Source: Seriola aureovittata (taxonomy: Eukaryota; Chordata; Actinopteri; Carangiformes; Carangidae). From it: a DNA stretch of 64,000 bases. Shown here piece by piece: positions 23,294 to 37,300 of this stretch. Location: contig NC_079387.1 in the NCBI RefSeq assembly GCF_021018895.1, positions 3,101,083-3,165,082 of the forward strand. The letters run 5' to 3'. The notes beneath the pieces are model-generated. The model saw only the letters and a program-made list of their open reading frames with translations, had not been told where the DNA came from and did not search any database. A program made the position numbers and the translations under genes. Numbering within the stretch: position 1 is the first letter of the stretch; every line of letters starts with the position of its first letter.

Positions 23294-24540
23294 CCAAGTG
23301 TGACTGTGTTTGTTTGCTGCCTAGCAACCAGTGATGCATGTGCAAATTAGGAAAGTTCTTGCTTTATTTGCTCATGCAAATCTTTGTGAAGTATCTGTTA
23401 TGGAGCAACAGTGTTATGTACTCCCAAACGAAACAAAATAAAGACCTAGTGAAAGCTCTCCTAATGCGTTGAATAAATGTGTGGGTTTACAGTTTTAAAG
23501 CCCAGAAGTTGAAGCTCTCACCCTAGTTATATTCTGATGTCACCATTACACCATACACTAACACTGTAAACTCACTGTTCTTCTTGTAACAATGTTGAAA
23601 TCATCACCGTCTTTGTAGTAATGTTTAATAGACATGTCTTGAGTTGCATCCCCTTAAAATCTTATTCTGTAGCTAACATGTTTGTTACAACATCAAGTTA
23701 ACATAAAAGTCAAAAGCTTTCTTACAAGCTGGCTGGTCGGCAATTTTGCATGATAGTTGTGTTTTCATAATAGCTACCCTTAATTTGGGTCTTCAAATCA
23801 GACTTGATTTGATTTACTTTAGTCAGAAATCAGTACGCTTTCTACAGCCATGCAAAGTAGGCATGAATAACACTCATACTCCTTGCCCAAGGAGCTACCA
23901 AGCTCTGTTTTTTATTGGTGCCATGACTCGGATATGGTTTGACCAGCGTCTGCCAGCAGGCAGATGTGGTACGAGTCTCAGGTTGGTAAATTTGACAGCT
24001 GGCATTTATTAAAACCTCAGCCACCATGAACTCCGTGCCGCTTGGGTCTTAAAAACTGGGAAGCACAAAAGGTCCAGTATTGACCTTTAAAGGGTCCATA
24101 CATGAAAGATTTGTAGTTCTGTATCTGGTTTTATGGATGAAACTTGGATCTTATGTTTGCTTTTGGCTGAAAATCATATATGTAAACTACTAATGCTTGG
24201 CACAGCTGTTTGCATTTGTAAGATAGTAATAGTTGGATGGATTAAGTGTCTGCTGGTTGTAGTGAGAGGCTAATTTGACATTTTCATTTACTCATGTTAT
24301 CAAGTATGTGTTGTGAAGTCTAGACTCCTTGCTAAAGTGCTCCACCCAGTGGCCACCTACAGTACCCTCAACCTACAATGAAAAAGGAGCACAGAAATGT
24401 ACTCGTTTAGTGTGATGTGATTTAGAGGTTAAACTGGTGCTAATTTCATGGAAATATTGTGTTTTCTAACATGACATAGCATTTGTACACTTGAAAATAA
24501 ATCTGTACTGTGTTTAGGTAGGGTAGTTTCTCTTCCTTTG

Positions 24541-25110
24541 TCTCACACGCGCCAATTATGGGCTATAATAGAGGGAAGACACTAATCTATTCCTTTATTG
24601 GACAGATTACAGTGTGGGAAAGGGAGATGTTGCGCCTTATTTCGAGGAACATCCTTTTTGGTCTCTTGAAGCCACCGTAGAGGCTTTAGGCACCTCGTCA
24701 TGTGATGCAAAAAATGTCAACATCACTGTGCACTGTGCTATTATGCCGAGAAGTTGCAACTAAAACGTTGTTTTTCTTCAAATAGCAAACTAACATGATT
24801 TAGCACTTTACGTGTCGACGTAAGAGCTTGATGTTAGCTATCTATTTTTTGGCTGTCACTGCAGAGGTATGTCGTTTTAGCTTAGCTACCAGGAAATACT
24901 GTTGGCTAGTTTAACGCTACATTAGCTGAGGCAACGTTAGCTGCAGCACGTGAAGTGCATAGTTTTCAATGTTAAATAACAATAACTTAAAGTATTTAAA
25001 GATAGGGACCTTTTTATACAACGACTGCTTAAAAGTGAAAATATGCTTTATTGCCACTGTTGATATGGAGTCGCGCTAACATTACGCCTTTCTCTTTGAA
25101 ACGTTACAGG
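24541..25110 (+). promoter_or_regulatory. stk11ip: Probable stk11ip promoter and non-coding 5' exon region
   Basis: Lies directly upstream of the stk11ip start codon. The start ATG is one base after a possible splice acceptor (TTACAG at 25104-25109, then G-ATG), so a non-coding first exon somewhere in 24.55-25.0 kb is likely. Candidate promoter marks are two CCAAT-type boxes (CCAAT at 24551, ATTGG at 24597) and several CpGs. No TATA box is evident. Exact exon limits cannot be assigned. Confidence 0.35.
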
Positions 25111-26330
25111 ATGGCCGTATCTCACACTGCCCAGTCCTCCCTTGTACACAGCTTGGCCACACTCCTCAGAAATGATGGTAATGTTACACTCACTATGTCC
25201 AAAGTGTAGTTAAATAACAAGTACAAATTAATTATTAGAAAAATGATGTTGCACAGAGATATCTGATCAAATATGGAGTCATCCCATGTAAAATGGTTGT
25301 TGCTGTACCTCTCATTCAGTTCAACAGTAAGTGACAGCAGCTATTGGTAGAACAGTCTGAGCTTAGTTGTACTTAAAATTGGCTGCGTGATTCGTTAGAC
25401 TTAACTGAGTTGTCTTTTGTACTCTCCAGGTGACTTGGTGCTGGATGGCAGCAGCACACTGACCTTATCAGCAGACAGCTTGCAGCACCTCACCAGGCTG
25501 TTTGAACAGTACTTGCTGTCCAGGAGCCAGCAGCATGGCTTCCTGGCGCTGCCCTCCCACCCTGCTGACACTGCTTCCCTGCTGCATCTTCAGTTCCTGT
25601 TCGACGTCCTTCAGAAGACCATATCCCTCAAGGTGGGCTTTGGAAGCCTTAAAATAGGTCAGCTGGTCTGACTGGGGGAAAAAAGTCTCATAAACTGTCA
25701 TGGGAAAAATGCTTCACTAAAACTTTCCAGCTTGATACTTCTCCATTTGAGAACTCTGCATACCTGCTGAACTTTTTGCATTATTTAGGAGTTATCTTTA
25801 TGAGGCCAGGATCCCCAAAATAGGGTCAGATGTTCTCCAGGAGGCATGTGAAGGGTGTAATTCTGGTGACTGTTGCTCAAATGCTATATCTATTACTTAC
25901 ACCCCTGCTGGAGTTAATAATTGTAGCATGTTGTGTGTGTTCATTTTTAAATGTAGCTCATCAACCCCCCAGAGGTTAGACTTCAGTCTGTGGTGAAAAT
26001 CTTCCCGTTCAAGTCACTGAAGAGTTTGGAGGTATGAACCCTGACTACTACACACACTACACACTTCCTTCCACCCACGTCTCTTTTATTCCAACCCTGC
26101 TTCCTCCTCAGTTTCCACCACTAAACCTGTCTCCATTTTGTCTGACCGGACATGCAATCATACTCATATCAACCCACATCAAATTTCTTTTTCTCTCTTT
26201 TTTACCAGCTAAAGCGAATACCCCCGCACTGTCTAGAAGGACTCAGAGGAGTTTACTCCCAGTTGGAGGTTTTCACCTGCTCAAAGAGCCTCAGCTCCCT
26301 GGAGGTATTGTTGTCAGCAAGTGTCATTGA

Positions 26331-26366
<36 letters not shown>

Positions 26367-28178
26367 CGTCTTGCAACAAAAACCAAAGACTAAATAATAT
26401 GTGTGTGTCTTGATCATTTTGTAGGAGCTGCTTTCTCTGTGCGGAGGCGACTTGAGCTCTGCACTGCCTTGGCTGGAACTGCACACCCTTAACTTCAGCT
26501 ACAACTCCATTGTCTGCCTTGACCAGTCACTAGTGAGACAAACATACACAGAGATGCATCATTACTCACTTACTAGCCTGTGTTATCTTCATCTGACATC
26601 AGCCATCTCCACTCTGTCTTTCATAGAGTTTACTGAACGTCCTGAAATCTCTGGATCTAAGCCATAACAAGATTCAGGAGTGTGCTGAATTTCTAAAGGT
26701 AGGATAGGTGACAAAGTTTGTGTAAAAGTAATTGAACTTAAAATATATTTTCACTTGCTGCTTTTTTGTCTTTATTTTATATTTTATTTCCCCATTGCTT
26801 TCTCTCAGCCCTTGAGTGAACTGGAACACTTGAACCTGGGCTACAACTGCCTGCAGAGGGCGCCAATGCTGGGCCTGAGTGCCCGAGCCAAACTCCTCAC
26901 ACTCATTCTCAGGAACAATGAACTGGAGACTATAAACGGTATGCTAGACTGATATAGACAGTCAGATTTTCTCATCTTTTTCTTTAGACAAAGACAAACA
27001 GTCCTCAGCCAGAGCTGACAGCTGGCCAATCCGTTCACAGTCTTCACAGAGGAGTGAGCCAGTGAAACTTAAAAACCACTGGAAAAACAGGAAGCGGATC
27101 ACGGTGCAGATACACAAACTTACGACTTGATCTGTTATGAGTTAGCAGACTTTCTCTGACAATGACTCCTACCTCCCAGTGGTTTGAAAGTCCTTCTGTT
27201 TGTCTTGGATGCTGTTTATCATCACACAGTGGAGCTATAAGTAACCTTATACCTGCCTGTTTATTATGTCTGAAGGGAGAAAAGCATTAAAATCAAATCA
27301 GATGTTTCTTTTTATTCACTTTACATACATGTGTGCGCATATGTTGTTTATATGTTCTTGATATCATGTCTTTTATCCTACATTGTGGCACCCTTTGATT
27401 AAACAGGTGTGGAGCAGTCGTCTTCACTCCAGCACTTAGACCTGGCCTACAACCTCCTGTTGGAGCATTCCCAGCTGGCTCCTCTCTCCTTACTGCACTG
27501 CCTCAAAACAGTAAGGGCACACATGCACACTCTTTTATCCTCTAAGGCTCCCGTATGGGATTTAGTGGATACACGTATTTGCTTCACATACCATATGTGA
27601 GACGAGTGCTCAGTAAAACGTAATATCTTCTTGTAGCTTAATCTGGAGGGCAACCCGCTGTTCTTCCAGAAGACTCACCGCACCTGCACCGTTCGACATC
27701 TCTCCCCAAAGGCGGCCAATCTCAGAGTGAGTAATAACCGTAGCCTGACATGCCATTTTTTGAACTTGAATGTTGAAGCATTAAATAATGATAATAATAA
27801 TAAAAATGTTCAGCATGGACATTTGTCTTGGCAGTAGCAGCAATGGAATAATAACAGTTACTGTACAAAACGGCAGCTAAAGACTGAAGCAGATCACAAA
27901 ATGTCCTGCTGTAAAACACATAAAATTGAAATGGAAGCTGTTAAATTTCCAAAGTAGGCTGCGATTTAAAAAAATACTGTTACAGTTACAGCAGCTGGTT
28001 CATATGCTCTGCATCAGCAGTTATTATGTCTTGATTTATCTGAAAGCACAGCCTCTCCACACATACAAAACAGCTGGCTATACCTCCCACTGGCTTGTGG
28101 TCTTCAGTCATATTGGGTTGTAAATCATCAACAGGCGGTTCTGGTAGTGACAATTGATTGAGAACAATGACATGCTAT

Positions 28179-28210
<32 letters not shown>

Positions 28211-31200
28211 TTTATGTTGTTGCATAACCAATGTTCCTTTTTTGTTTCTTTCCAGCTCAAACTTGATGGTTGCCCCCTTTCCTCATATGAATTATCAGTA
28301 AGTTTCTCAGTTAATATATGATCAACCCACCTTAGCAAATAATAATAAATGATATTAAATCATTATAAATATACATGTCATTTTAGTTTGGTTTGTTTCT
28401 GAGTTGCACCACTCTCAAAGTTAGACGACTCTCTTTTGCAGGTTCTGCCTAAACCAGGCCAGCAGATCGTCCAGGTCCAGACTTCGCCTCCAGTTGCCAT
28501 GCCACCAGAACGGAGTAACCAAGAAGTGTCCAGTGGGGCAGGAGAGCTGAGTGACAGCATGTCCGTTGGAGAAGTGGGGATCTCACACATTCGCAAGAAG
28601 AAATCCAGGGTAAGAGAGCTGCTCCTAAGTGTTATAGTAGACTAGACAGGTGAATACTGACGGACTCAGCGCTGTGAAATAATTTTCTTCTTTCAAACCC
28701 TTTTGTGTTTCAGAGTAAAGTCAAAGTGCGGAGGGCCAGCATATCCGAGCCCAGTGATACAGATTACGAGAACAGACAGCTTTCTTCCACACAGAGTGGG
28801 TTTTTAATGTGAATCTGTGTCTGCTACAAGCTGCTTATAATGTTGACATTCAAGACTTAAGTGTTGTCAGCTGTAACTTAAACATAGCTGTTTATACCTC
28901 ATTCCTCCACCAGGCATTGTCCTTCCCCACCAGCAGGAGATCGAACGCATGTCCAGCTTCAGAGAACAGCTGGGGGAGGACTGGCTGAGGTACCAGCACC
29001 ATCTGGATGGAGCTTCCCCCTCTGCCACTGTCAGCATCAACCAGCCAGCCCCTCGCCATCAAACTCTCCCCAACGGCTTCAGCACCACCACCCCATGTCC
29101 ATCCACCAGCATCGAGAAGCAACCATCACCACCATCCCTGCAGGTCCCGGAGGTCCTCCCACCTCCGCTTCTCTCGTCTGAGCCCAGGGTGGACACTTCT
29201 GATGTGGATGGAGACCTGGAAACAGAGTCCACTCTACAGTGGCCCGGTCTGAGCACTCGACAGACAGAGTCCACCTTGGAAGACAGCATGGTGGATGGTC
29301 AGGTGGTGAGCCATGGAGTTATGAGCTCTCCTGGGCCAAGTCTAGAGTCCCAAAGGTCGGTTATAGCAGAAAGCGGAGACACAAAGGAGGAAGAAGAGGT
29401 GGAGGACCTAGGAGGTAGGGTATTTTAAATTTGTTTCTCAAATTAAGGCCAATAAACTTACTTCTACAGTAAAAATGAACACAATCACAACTCTTCTGAG
29501 GAAATTAATTGGTACAAAAGGGTTTTTTAAGGTTTTTGTCCTCTTCTGATCTCTTTTCTTCGCTCTTTTGTTCATGTTAGTGGACCTGTGTCACCCCCTA
29601 CTTGTTGGCGTCTTATCTGACAAAGAGGAGGAAGACGACAATGGCCAGCGGGGGAAAGGGGGGAGGAGAGAGATGTTTCTGTGCATAAAACAGGGCCTGG
29701 TGCTGGAGGTGGACATGCAGCGTGGCCAGGAGAGATGCCGTCTGGAGCTGGACAGCCTGGCTCGGGTGGAGACCACAGCTGCCGCATGGAACCGTGGGGT
29801 AAGAAGGGATGGAGAAAGAAATGGAAAGATGAGACATATAAAGAGAAAGAATAATGAGTTGTGGGGCTAAGTCAATTATAGTACAATTTACTCATCTCAG
29901 GAAAACATTCAAAATAATATGATGATGATTATCTGAACCATTTTAAAGAAAATATCATAGACTTGAGAAGTTAGTAAATGAGGTTTCTCTGTCCTCTCTC
30001 TCTTTGTCTCAGGATACAGAGGAAATGCTTCCAGCTGTGGAACTTCAGTTCGACTACATCAGCAGGGAGAAGAGGAGGAGACGCTATGTCCTGCTGGATG
30101 ATGACCCACAGCAGGCTCTACAGGTTAATAACACACACACCCACTCCCGTGGGCACGGGAATATTTGCTTACTATCAGAAGCTTTCATCCTGGTAGATGA
30201 CACAAGATCACAAAGTTCACACACCTGCTAAAGAGAGACTTGTACAAGTCTGGTCATGCCCACAGGCTGCCCACACCCCAACCTTGTTACCTTTGTGTTC
30301 AAATATGACGTCTACATCCAGCAGTACACACTGTACCATGTTTACTCATGAAACTTCCTCATGATTTTGGTCTCCTCATATTATGCAACATCAATTCTGT
30401 GCCAGATAAGATACAGGCCAATTCCAGTATGTTAGATTTGTGATGAGTAGTCAGGGAGTTATGAATCATGTTTTATAAACACAGACACATAACTGAGGTG
30501 ACAAGTATAATAGTTGAGGCAAACACCCTGAACAAGACAGATTGTCCTCGTGTTTATAGAAACACTCACACATGTCCTGCATCTAATTATCCTCCATCTA
30601 CAGATTTTTGGCCCTTTGAAAAACTTGATGTAGCTCCAACAGTTTCTAGTTTTCCGCTGCAAAGGTTTGAACATGCAAAAAACTTTCTGTGCATTTTTGA
30701 CTATTAAAAAATCAGCAGAGAAAAGGAGGAGCCTTCATATATGATGAGCTCTTGACAGCTAAACTATTGTCCCCTGAAAAACTTAGAAAGTGGTTGTTGC
30801 TCACATTATAAACACATTGTTTAAAGTAAAAATGTTACTATTTGCTGACTAGGCTCTGACCGACGTGCTGTCTCACGTGGTGGAGGAAAACCAGCGGCGT
30901 GACTCGGAGCTCCATCCGAGCTGTGTTCACCTGCAGTGCCTTCGCTGCAGGTACGAGTTTGCGCTTCAAGGAGGGGGCAGTGGAGAAGAGGCAGGAGGGA
31001 GAGCGAGGCGGAGAGGGGCAGCAATGCTACCGGAGGGTGTGGAAGAACAGGACGGGGAGCAGCTGACAGAGCCCGAATGTGATGATGACACCAAAGGTGA
31101 GAACGATGGAAGGGCGATTAAAGTGAAGCAGGCGATCATAAATCAACTGTCCTGATGTTAAGGGGCATCTTAGAAATGCAATAACATCTCATAATAACAA

Positions 31201-34200
31201 CAATGATTTATAAAAAAAAAAAGAAAAGAAAAAAAAGAACCCTTAGCACAGCTGGTGAGTGAAATAACTTGTCCAAGCACTGTGATGTTTGGCTTAGGTT
31301 TACATCCGAATCTGTCATCCTTAAATGTCAAAAAATCCCACACACATACACACACCACAGCCTTGACTCTGAATCATCCCTCAAACTGAGTCACGCACAG
31401 TCTCAGATGAGTCACGCCCAGCCTCACACACTCTAGACCATCCCAAAAAACAAAACACTGGATGCAGTCAGCCTTTTTCGCCAAATAATCACTTTTCATT
31501 CTTTTTCCTATCAATGTCAGCTGGTTGCGTGGTTGAAAATTGAAGATAAGAGAAAGGGTACAGGACAAGGTCACATGGCAAGTTCATGCAAAAGATGTTT
31601 ATCAACTGACGTCAAAGCACTCCTCAACTACCAGGCTCCCATTGGCAGGCTGCAAAAGTCTGCGTTTTTTTCCCAAAACAAAATTTTGGTCTCAGATAGA
31701 CTTGAGTGAAGCATCCCAGGACTTATCTCTTCTCTTTTATTGCCAAGTGGCCCATTCCGCTGGGTTCCCACCTCTATAATCAGCAGGAGACAGATAATAC
31801 CCTTCGCTTCAGCAGCCACCTCCCAACAATTCGACCAAACCTGACATTAAGACCTGCTCCGGCACGCACAGACAGCACGCAGGCTTTGTTCAACAGATGT
31901 TTTGGGGATTTCTTGGATCTGTGCTCTTTTGTTAGTGTGCTTAGTTCAGTGATCTGCTGAAATTTCAGGCAACAAATACCCTTTTCATTCGCACGTGTCT
32001 GAACTTAAACATTGTTTGCCTGTGGGTTACAGAAATACATGTCCTCCAGACAGAAAAAAGTGTCTTGCGCATGTGAAACTTGTTATGAATGAAAGCGGGC
32101 ATGTTTTATGTACATTTTCTTGCATCATTTGGTTGTCAGAATCAATCAGCTGTCCGCATGCTCTTGAACAGATGTGATATTCAGTGGAAAATATAGTTTT
32201 AAAATATAACCCTCAGGTAAGTTTTACATAGAGTGATAAGAACAACATTAGATTTTCTCTGTTTTTCCAATAAAACATAAGGTATCTGCATTTATAGAAA
32301 ATGTCAACTTATGATTCATGACATAACAAGTTCATTTTTAAAAATGGATGACAAAACCTTAGGCTAGGGGTAGAAAACACGATAACTTATTGTATTGGAA
32401 TAACTGATTAAGGCCATGGAGGGGAACATCTCTTATTCTTTGTCACTGATGCAGCTCTTTGGAAATCAGTTCCTTTACATGTATCTATTATCTTTTTCAG
32501 GAAACAGTAATATTTGTCCAGAGTGTGGAAGTGATCATGTGGTCCAGCTGGCTGTCCAATCAACTCCCTACAGCAGTACGCCCATCCATCGTCCATCCAG
32601 GCCTGACAGTGAGGATGATCACCTCGATATAACCCAGAGCACTCGCAGTGTCACTAAGGTCACATGCTTTTCTCAATGTTTTCCCTTCTGCTGTAATTTA
32701 TTTCTAAAATTGTTTAGACACAATCTCATTATTGCCATTTTTTCTTTGTATCACAACAGGACGACTACACAGATGCCAGTATCAGCAGTAGTCCCATCCT
32801 GGAGACCGCCACCACTACAGAGGAGCCCACCTTCGTCGCTGCCCAGGGAAGCTCCTTCTTCGTCAGGGACGCTCCTAGTGATACCTACAGCCTCTCTTAC
32901 AACACAGAGTGCCAAAGTAAAGAGGACCTGGCTGGGAGCTACCACTACACCACTACCGGTGCGACGCCACCTGAAGTCCAAGCCCAACCTGCAGGAAGAT
33001 CCACCCCGAACGGTGGGTCAGCACTTTTTTAAAGCTGCAGCTGCGATTGTTCTTAACTCTTCGACATTAGATCAATGTCCACGCAACTAACCTCACACAC
33101 ACACTTGCATCTATCCATTCAGACTGTCAGTGGATTTAAAACCAGGACCTTCTTATTATGAGGAGACAATAGTAGGTTCTATGCTGCCCTTCAGTTTTGA
33201 TTCAGTCAATAAAATCAATAAAATTGGCATTGGAGCATGAAAGTGCAGATTGGGCTTAAAATCAACATTTAAAAACCACATACAAATACAAATAATTAAT
33301 GCTATTCCAACTATTTTTACAGCATAACACATAAATAGGTCTGATAAGAAAACCTTGGCATCACAACTGCTGCAGTGCTGGAAGTGATAAAGTTGTTTTT
33401 GATGTTTTGTTTTCTCACGACCCACTCAAAATGGACCCGTGCTCCACTGTTGGACCCCATCAGTTGAAAACCACTGGCTAAGTGAATAAAATGTAAGAAA
33501 ACAGAAAAAAAACCCAAAACTTCAAGGTTGACCAACAGTCAGATTTTTTTTTTAAGCTGGAAGCAACAAACTGATGACAGAAACAGTTAAGATATCATTG
33601 TGATATTGGCAGGACTGTCTATTGGAGGAACGCCCAAACAGCAGTAAAATAAAAAAGGTATTTTATTACTTGATTCACATTCTGCATTTCATATGGTCAC
33701 TGTAAAACACATCAGCTGTGGTCTAAACTGTTTACATCGGCCTCGCTGACTTTCCTGAAGATAAATCTAAATCTTAATTGAAACTGAGCAAAGATGGGAA
33801 GTATTTGGATCTTGTGGATGTTGTGTGGCACAAAAATCCTGTGTATCTCTGCAACAGCATCTGATTTCCGCCACATCTGTCTGCCATTTTTAGATGAACC
33901 ACATGGTAACTGTGCAACAAGACAGATTGGAGTCATTACTGGAAGTGATGGGAGAGGAATGAAAGCCGAAGAGAGGGAGGGCTGAGTCGTAATAATAGCT
34001 TTCTGTATCTTTTCTTTTTTTGTAATACTGTAGTTGTAGAGCCAATACCACATAATCTGTCCTGAAACCACAGTCTCACACTGGAGACAACTTATACTCA
34101 TCCTGAAGCACTGACTGACACTGAATATAGTGTCTTTTCTGGGTGACACAGTGCAGCTATTGTTGTGGAGCAGAGGTTCTGATTTTCTTCTTTCTGAAGA

Positions 34201-34251
34201 AGTGCTTTGTCTCCAAAGACAGGTCAACCTGTGTTTATGTGTGTGTTTGTG

Positions 34252-34307
<56 letters not shown>

Positions 34308-37300
34308 TGTACACATACACCTTTCACCTTTAGAAAGAGCCTTTTCTGAGGGTCCAAAGGCCTTTTTAATCTGATCTGTTTGTGCTCTCCTCAAATGAAA
34401 GACAGTGGGTTTGTTTTGGCCTCTGCAGGTCCAGGCCTTGTCATTTTTGATTAGCTGTAACCATTCATCAATGTTCAAATGACCTCCATTGCTGTTCATT
34501 GGTGGATTTACTGCTCTTAAATGCCTTTCTTTGTGAGGGCTGTTGGCTAATGCTAAGGTCTGCTGCAGTAGAATCTGGGTAAAGTTTCATAGAAGCCATG
34601 AAATATGTAAGTCTTGACATTGCTGCCAGGAAACTATGGCTTCAGTATCAATGCAAGGTATCATTTGAGGGGATAAATAAGGGAGACAAACAAAGATTCA
34701 TTCATTTTTAGTATTTCAGCCTTAAGCCATGAAGATTTGTGTCCTGTTTTTTTTGACTAGCAGTTTTAATGTTGATCAATGTGTCTGTAGATGATGTGGA
34801 CCTGCTGTCTGAGGACTATGAAGCGGTGGACCATCGGCTGAAGCTTTTTCTGGATGTGGAGGTCTTTGAGGAGGAAGAGGAGGTTCACTCTTTCCTCAAG
34901 GTGTGTAAGAGGAAGATGCATGTATTAAAACTTGTTGTTTCTAATCTGGAGAACTTTCGATAACACAAAATATTCATGTCTACAAAAGGACCAGTCAATG
35001 TTACTGGAATAGTTCAAACAAGTAGTAAACACTGGCACACAAGCCATAACCATAAGCCAAAGGCTAACCAGCTGCTGACCGGAGCTGACAGAAGAGAGTG
35101 GTGTAGATTCTCTCATCTGACTCTCAGCAAAGAAGCAAATCAGTCTATCTTCTAAAATGTCAAACTATTCCTTTAGAGTTTGGAAAAAACTTATTTTTAG
35201 AGGTTAAGACCCAAAAATCTGGAAACATGAGAAAGCAACCCCATAATTGTCATCACATTTTTTTTTTTCGAACATTGCTAAACTCTGATTGGTGCACGGA
35301 CATATCTGACATCACACTTTTTCCAGTTGAGTCCTGCCACTTTAAAACAGCAAGAAAAGAGAGGGCAAAAACAGAAATGCAGAAATTACCACAACTGTTC
35401 CTACTTTGGTAGAAAATAATGAGTTCATGTAGGACCCCATCACTCATAATACATTTTTTTTTCAGGCTTTCACAATGTTTACTGGAGCTAATATTAATGG
35501 AGGAAACTGTATTAATGCCAGACTCTGCTGTTTAAGCAGAATTTAGCTCATCATGGCAGCCTGTGACTGATCACTCAAATTTAGCTGTGCAGTGTTTTTA
35601 TGTTGCTGTTATTGTTTTTTTTGTGATTGCGGTTTTTAAAAGTCCTCTAACATATCTCCCCGATGGCCAAAAGATAACAGCTTAATGGGTGGTGACAACT
35701 TTAAGACCGACAACACTTGAGCTGTGGTTTCATCTCATTCAGCCAAGATGAACGCAGTCAGCAGTAAATCTCCAGGGTGCCCATTCAACTCCACTCTCCC
35801 TTTTCTTTCTTCTGTAGCTTCCTTGACTAGTTTTGTTCCCCCCTGCTGTCGCTCAACATTCTCAGAGACCTGTTTTAATATTCAGTGCATCCTGGGAGCT
35901 CTTCAAATCAGCAGGTTATTGCTTTTTCTCTGTCAGACACCTGGACGAAGAGCAAAGAGCAGAACAGGACCGAGCAAACCACAGCTGGAAACAGGAGGTC
36001 CCGCTCCATTCATTTTAGTTATGTTTATTTATCCAGTGACAGAGGCTGCTCTCTGTTTCCCATGTGCTTTCACTTCTGCTGTTGTTTAAGAGGAAATGAA
36101 GAAAGATCTTGGTTTACAGGTCTGATTTGAAACCTCTACAGAGTTTGTGAATATCAGACAAACTGGTGTCCGCTGGGAATATGGTTGTTAGTAGTTAAAA
36201 GTTTTGATTTTACGGCTTCATAATGCACATTATCATGCTCTAATAGGCAGTATTAAGAGGCTGTATATCACGTCATATCTTTTTTTTTTCTGTGCACTTA
36301 GATGTCAGCTGTCAAATATGGGGAGCCAGGGGAGGTTCCCTCTCTGTTGGTGGTGTCAAACCAGCGAATCTATTTCCTGGAAACAACATCAGAGATGCAG
36401 TAAGTGGAGCCACTTTAAGGGTGCAAAAAGTCTCTGCTATCTTAACTACTTACTTGTAACAATTCATTTCTAATTACTTGCAATGTGCGGTTATTTGCAT
36501 TCTTGCAATAATATCTATTGTCTTAAGTGTTGCATATTTTTTGCATTAAATATGTCTGTGTTTAAACAATAATTATTTTAATTAAGGTATGCTGCAACTT
36601 CTAGGTGTCACCAAGCGCAGGTAGACCCCAACCAAAACTTAAGAAGTTTAAGTGGGGTTTGTAAAAGTAACTTGTATATGGTATAAAGCTTGAGTTAGTG
36701 AGATATTGACAAAACAAGTTCCACTTTATCAAAGGTTTAATCAAATCCTGCTGGTATGGACAGTGATTCAAAAGAGGGCGCCACACTGCAGTTAACAATT
36801 ATGACTTTTGATGTTGGTGTGCAGCCCCACACCCTCTCCGTTTAAGATGTGGATAATATTGCATAACCTGTCCAGGTTTCTGGGTCACATCTTGAGAACA
36901 CATTGACCTCAAAGTGTCTGTTGACTGTGGAGTCTTTTCTGCTGCTGCTTTTTTAGCCCCTTTCTTATTTATTTATTTTTTTTCATCTCCTCCATCACAT
37001 AAATGAAGAGATTTTCTTCTCTCATCAAAACAAACTATATTTCCCCACAGGTCTGGAGCCCATGCTGTGATGGCTCTTACAGAATTACTACAGAGTTACA
37101 AGTTGCTGTGGTGTTACTACAGTCTTTCTTCTAGACCATAAAAACTGAGTTCTCTTGTTCCTGGCACTGTGCAAGAAACCAAACTATTATTTTGGATTTG
37201 ACCTTTTATCTTAATCCTTGAAAAATGAGGTATTACATAAGCTATTACCATGGTTGCAATGAATAAACAGTGGTTTTAACAAACACATTTTAAAGTGTTG

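Larger units (their letters stand above)
20001..24540. other. Intergenic region between divergent igfbp2 and stk11ip
   Basis: No coding exon or RNA gene recognised. Contents: an imperfect DR1 (TGACCCTTGACCT, 20670-20682), a possible conserved block (21180-21600, less repetitive and more GC-rich), a (TAA)n run (22033-22056) and a TG/TC/TG compound microsatellite (23207-23293). The rest is AT-rich. Confidence 0.6.

Noticed and set aside
23880..24040. Possible tRNA or tRNA-derived SINE head near a hairpin-like TGCCAGCAGGCA
   Set aside because: No acceptable cloverleaf or internal A and B boxes at the right spacing.
33712..34320. 202-codon open frame on the minus strand in stk11ip intron 18
   Set aside because: Its start is translated from the (GCGT)n microsatellite, the rest resembles no family, and no splice or poly(A) signals support a gene.
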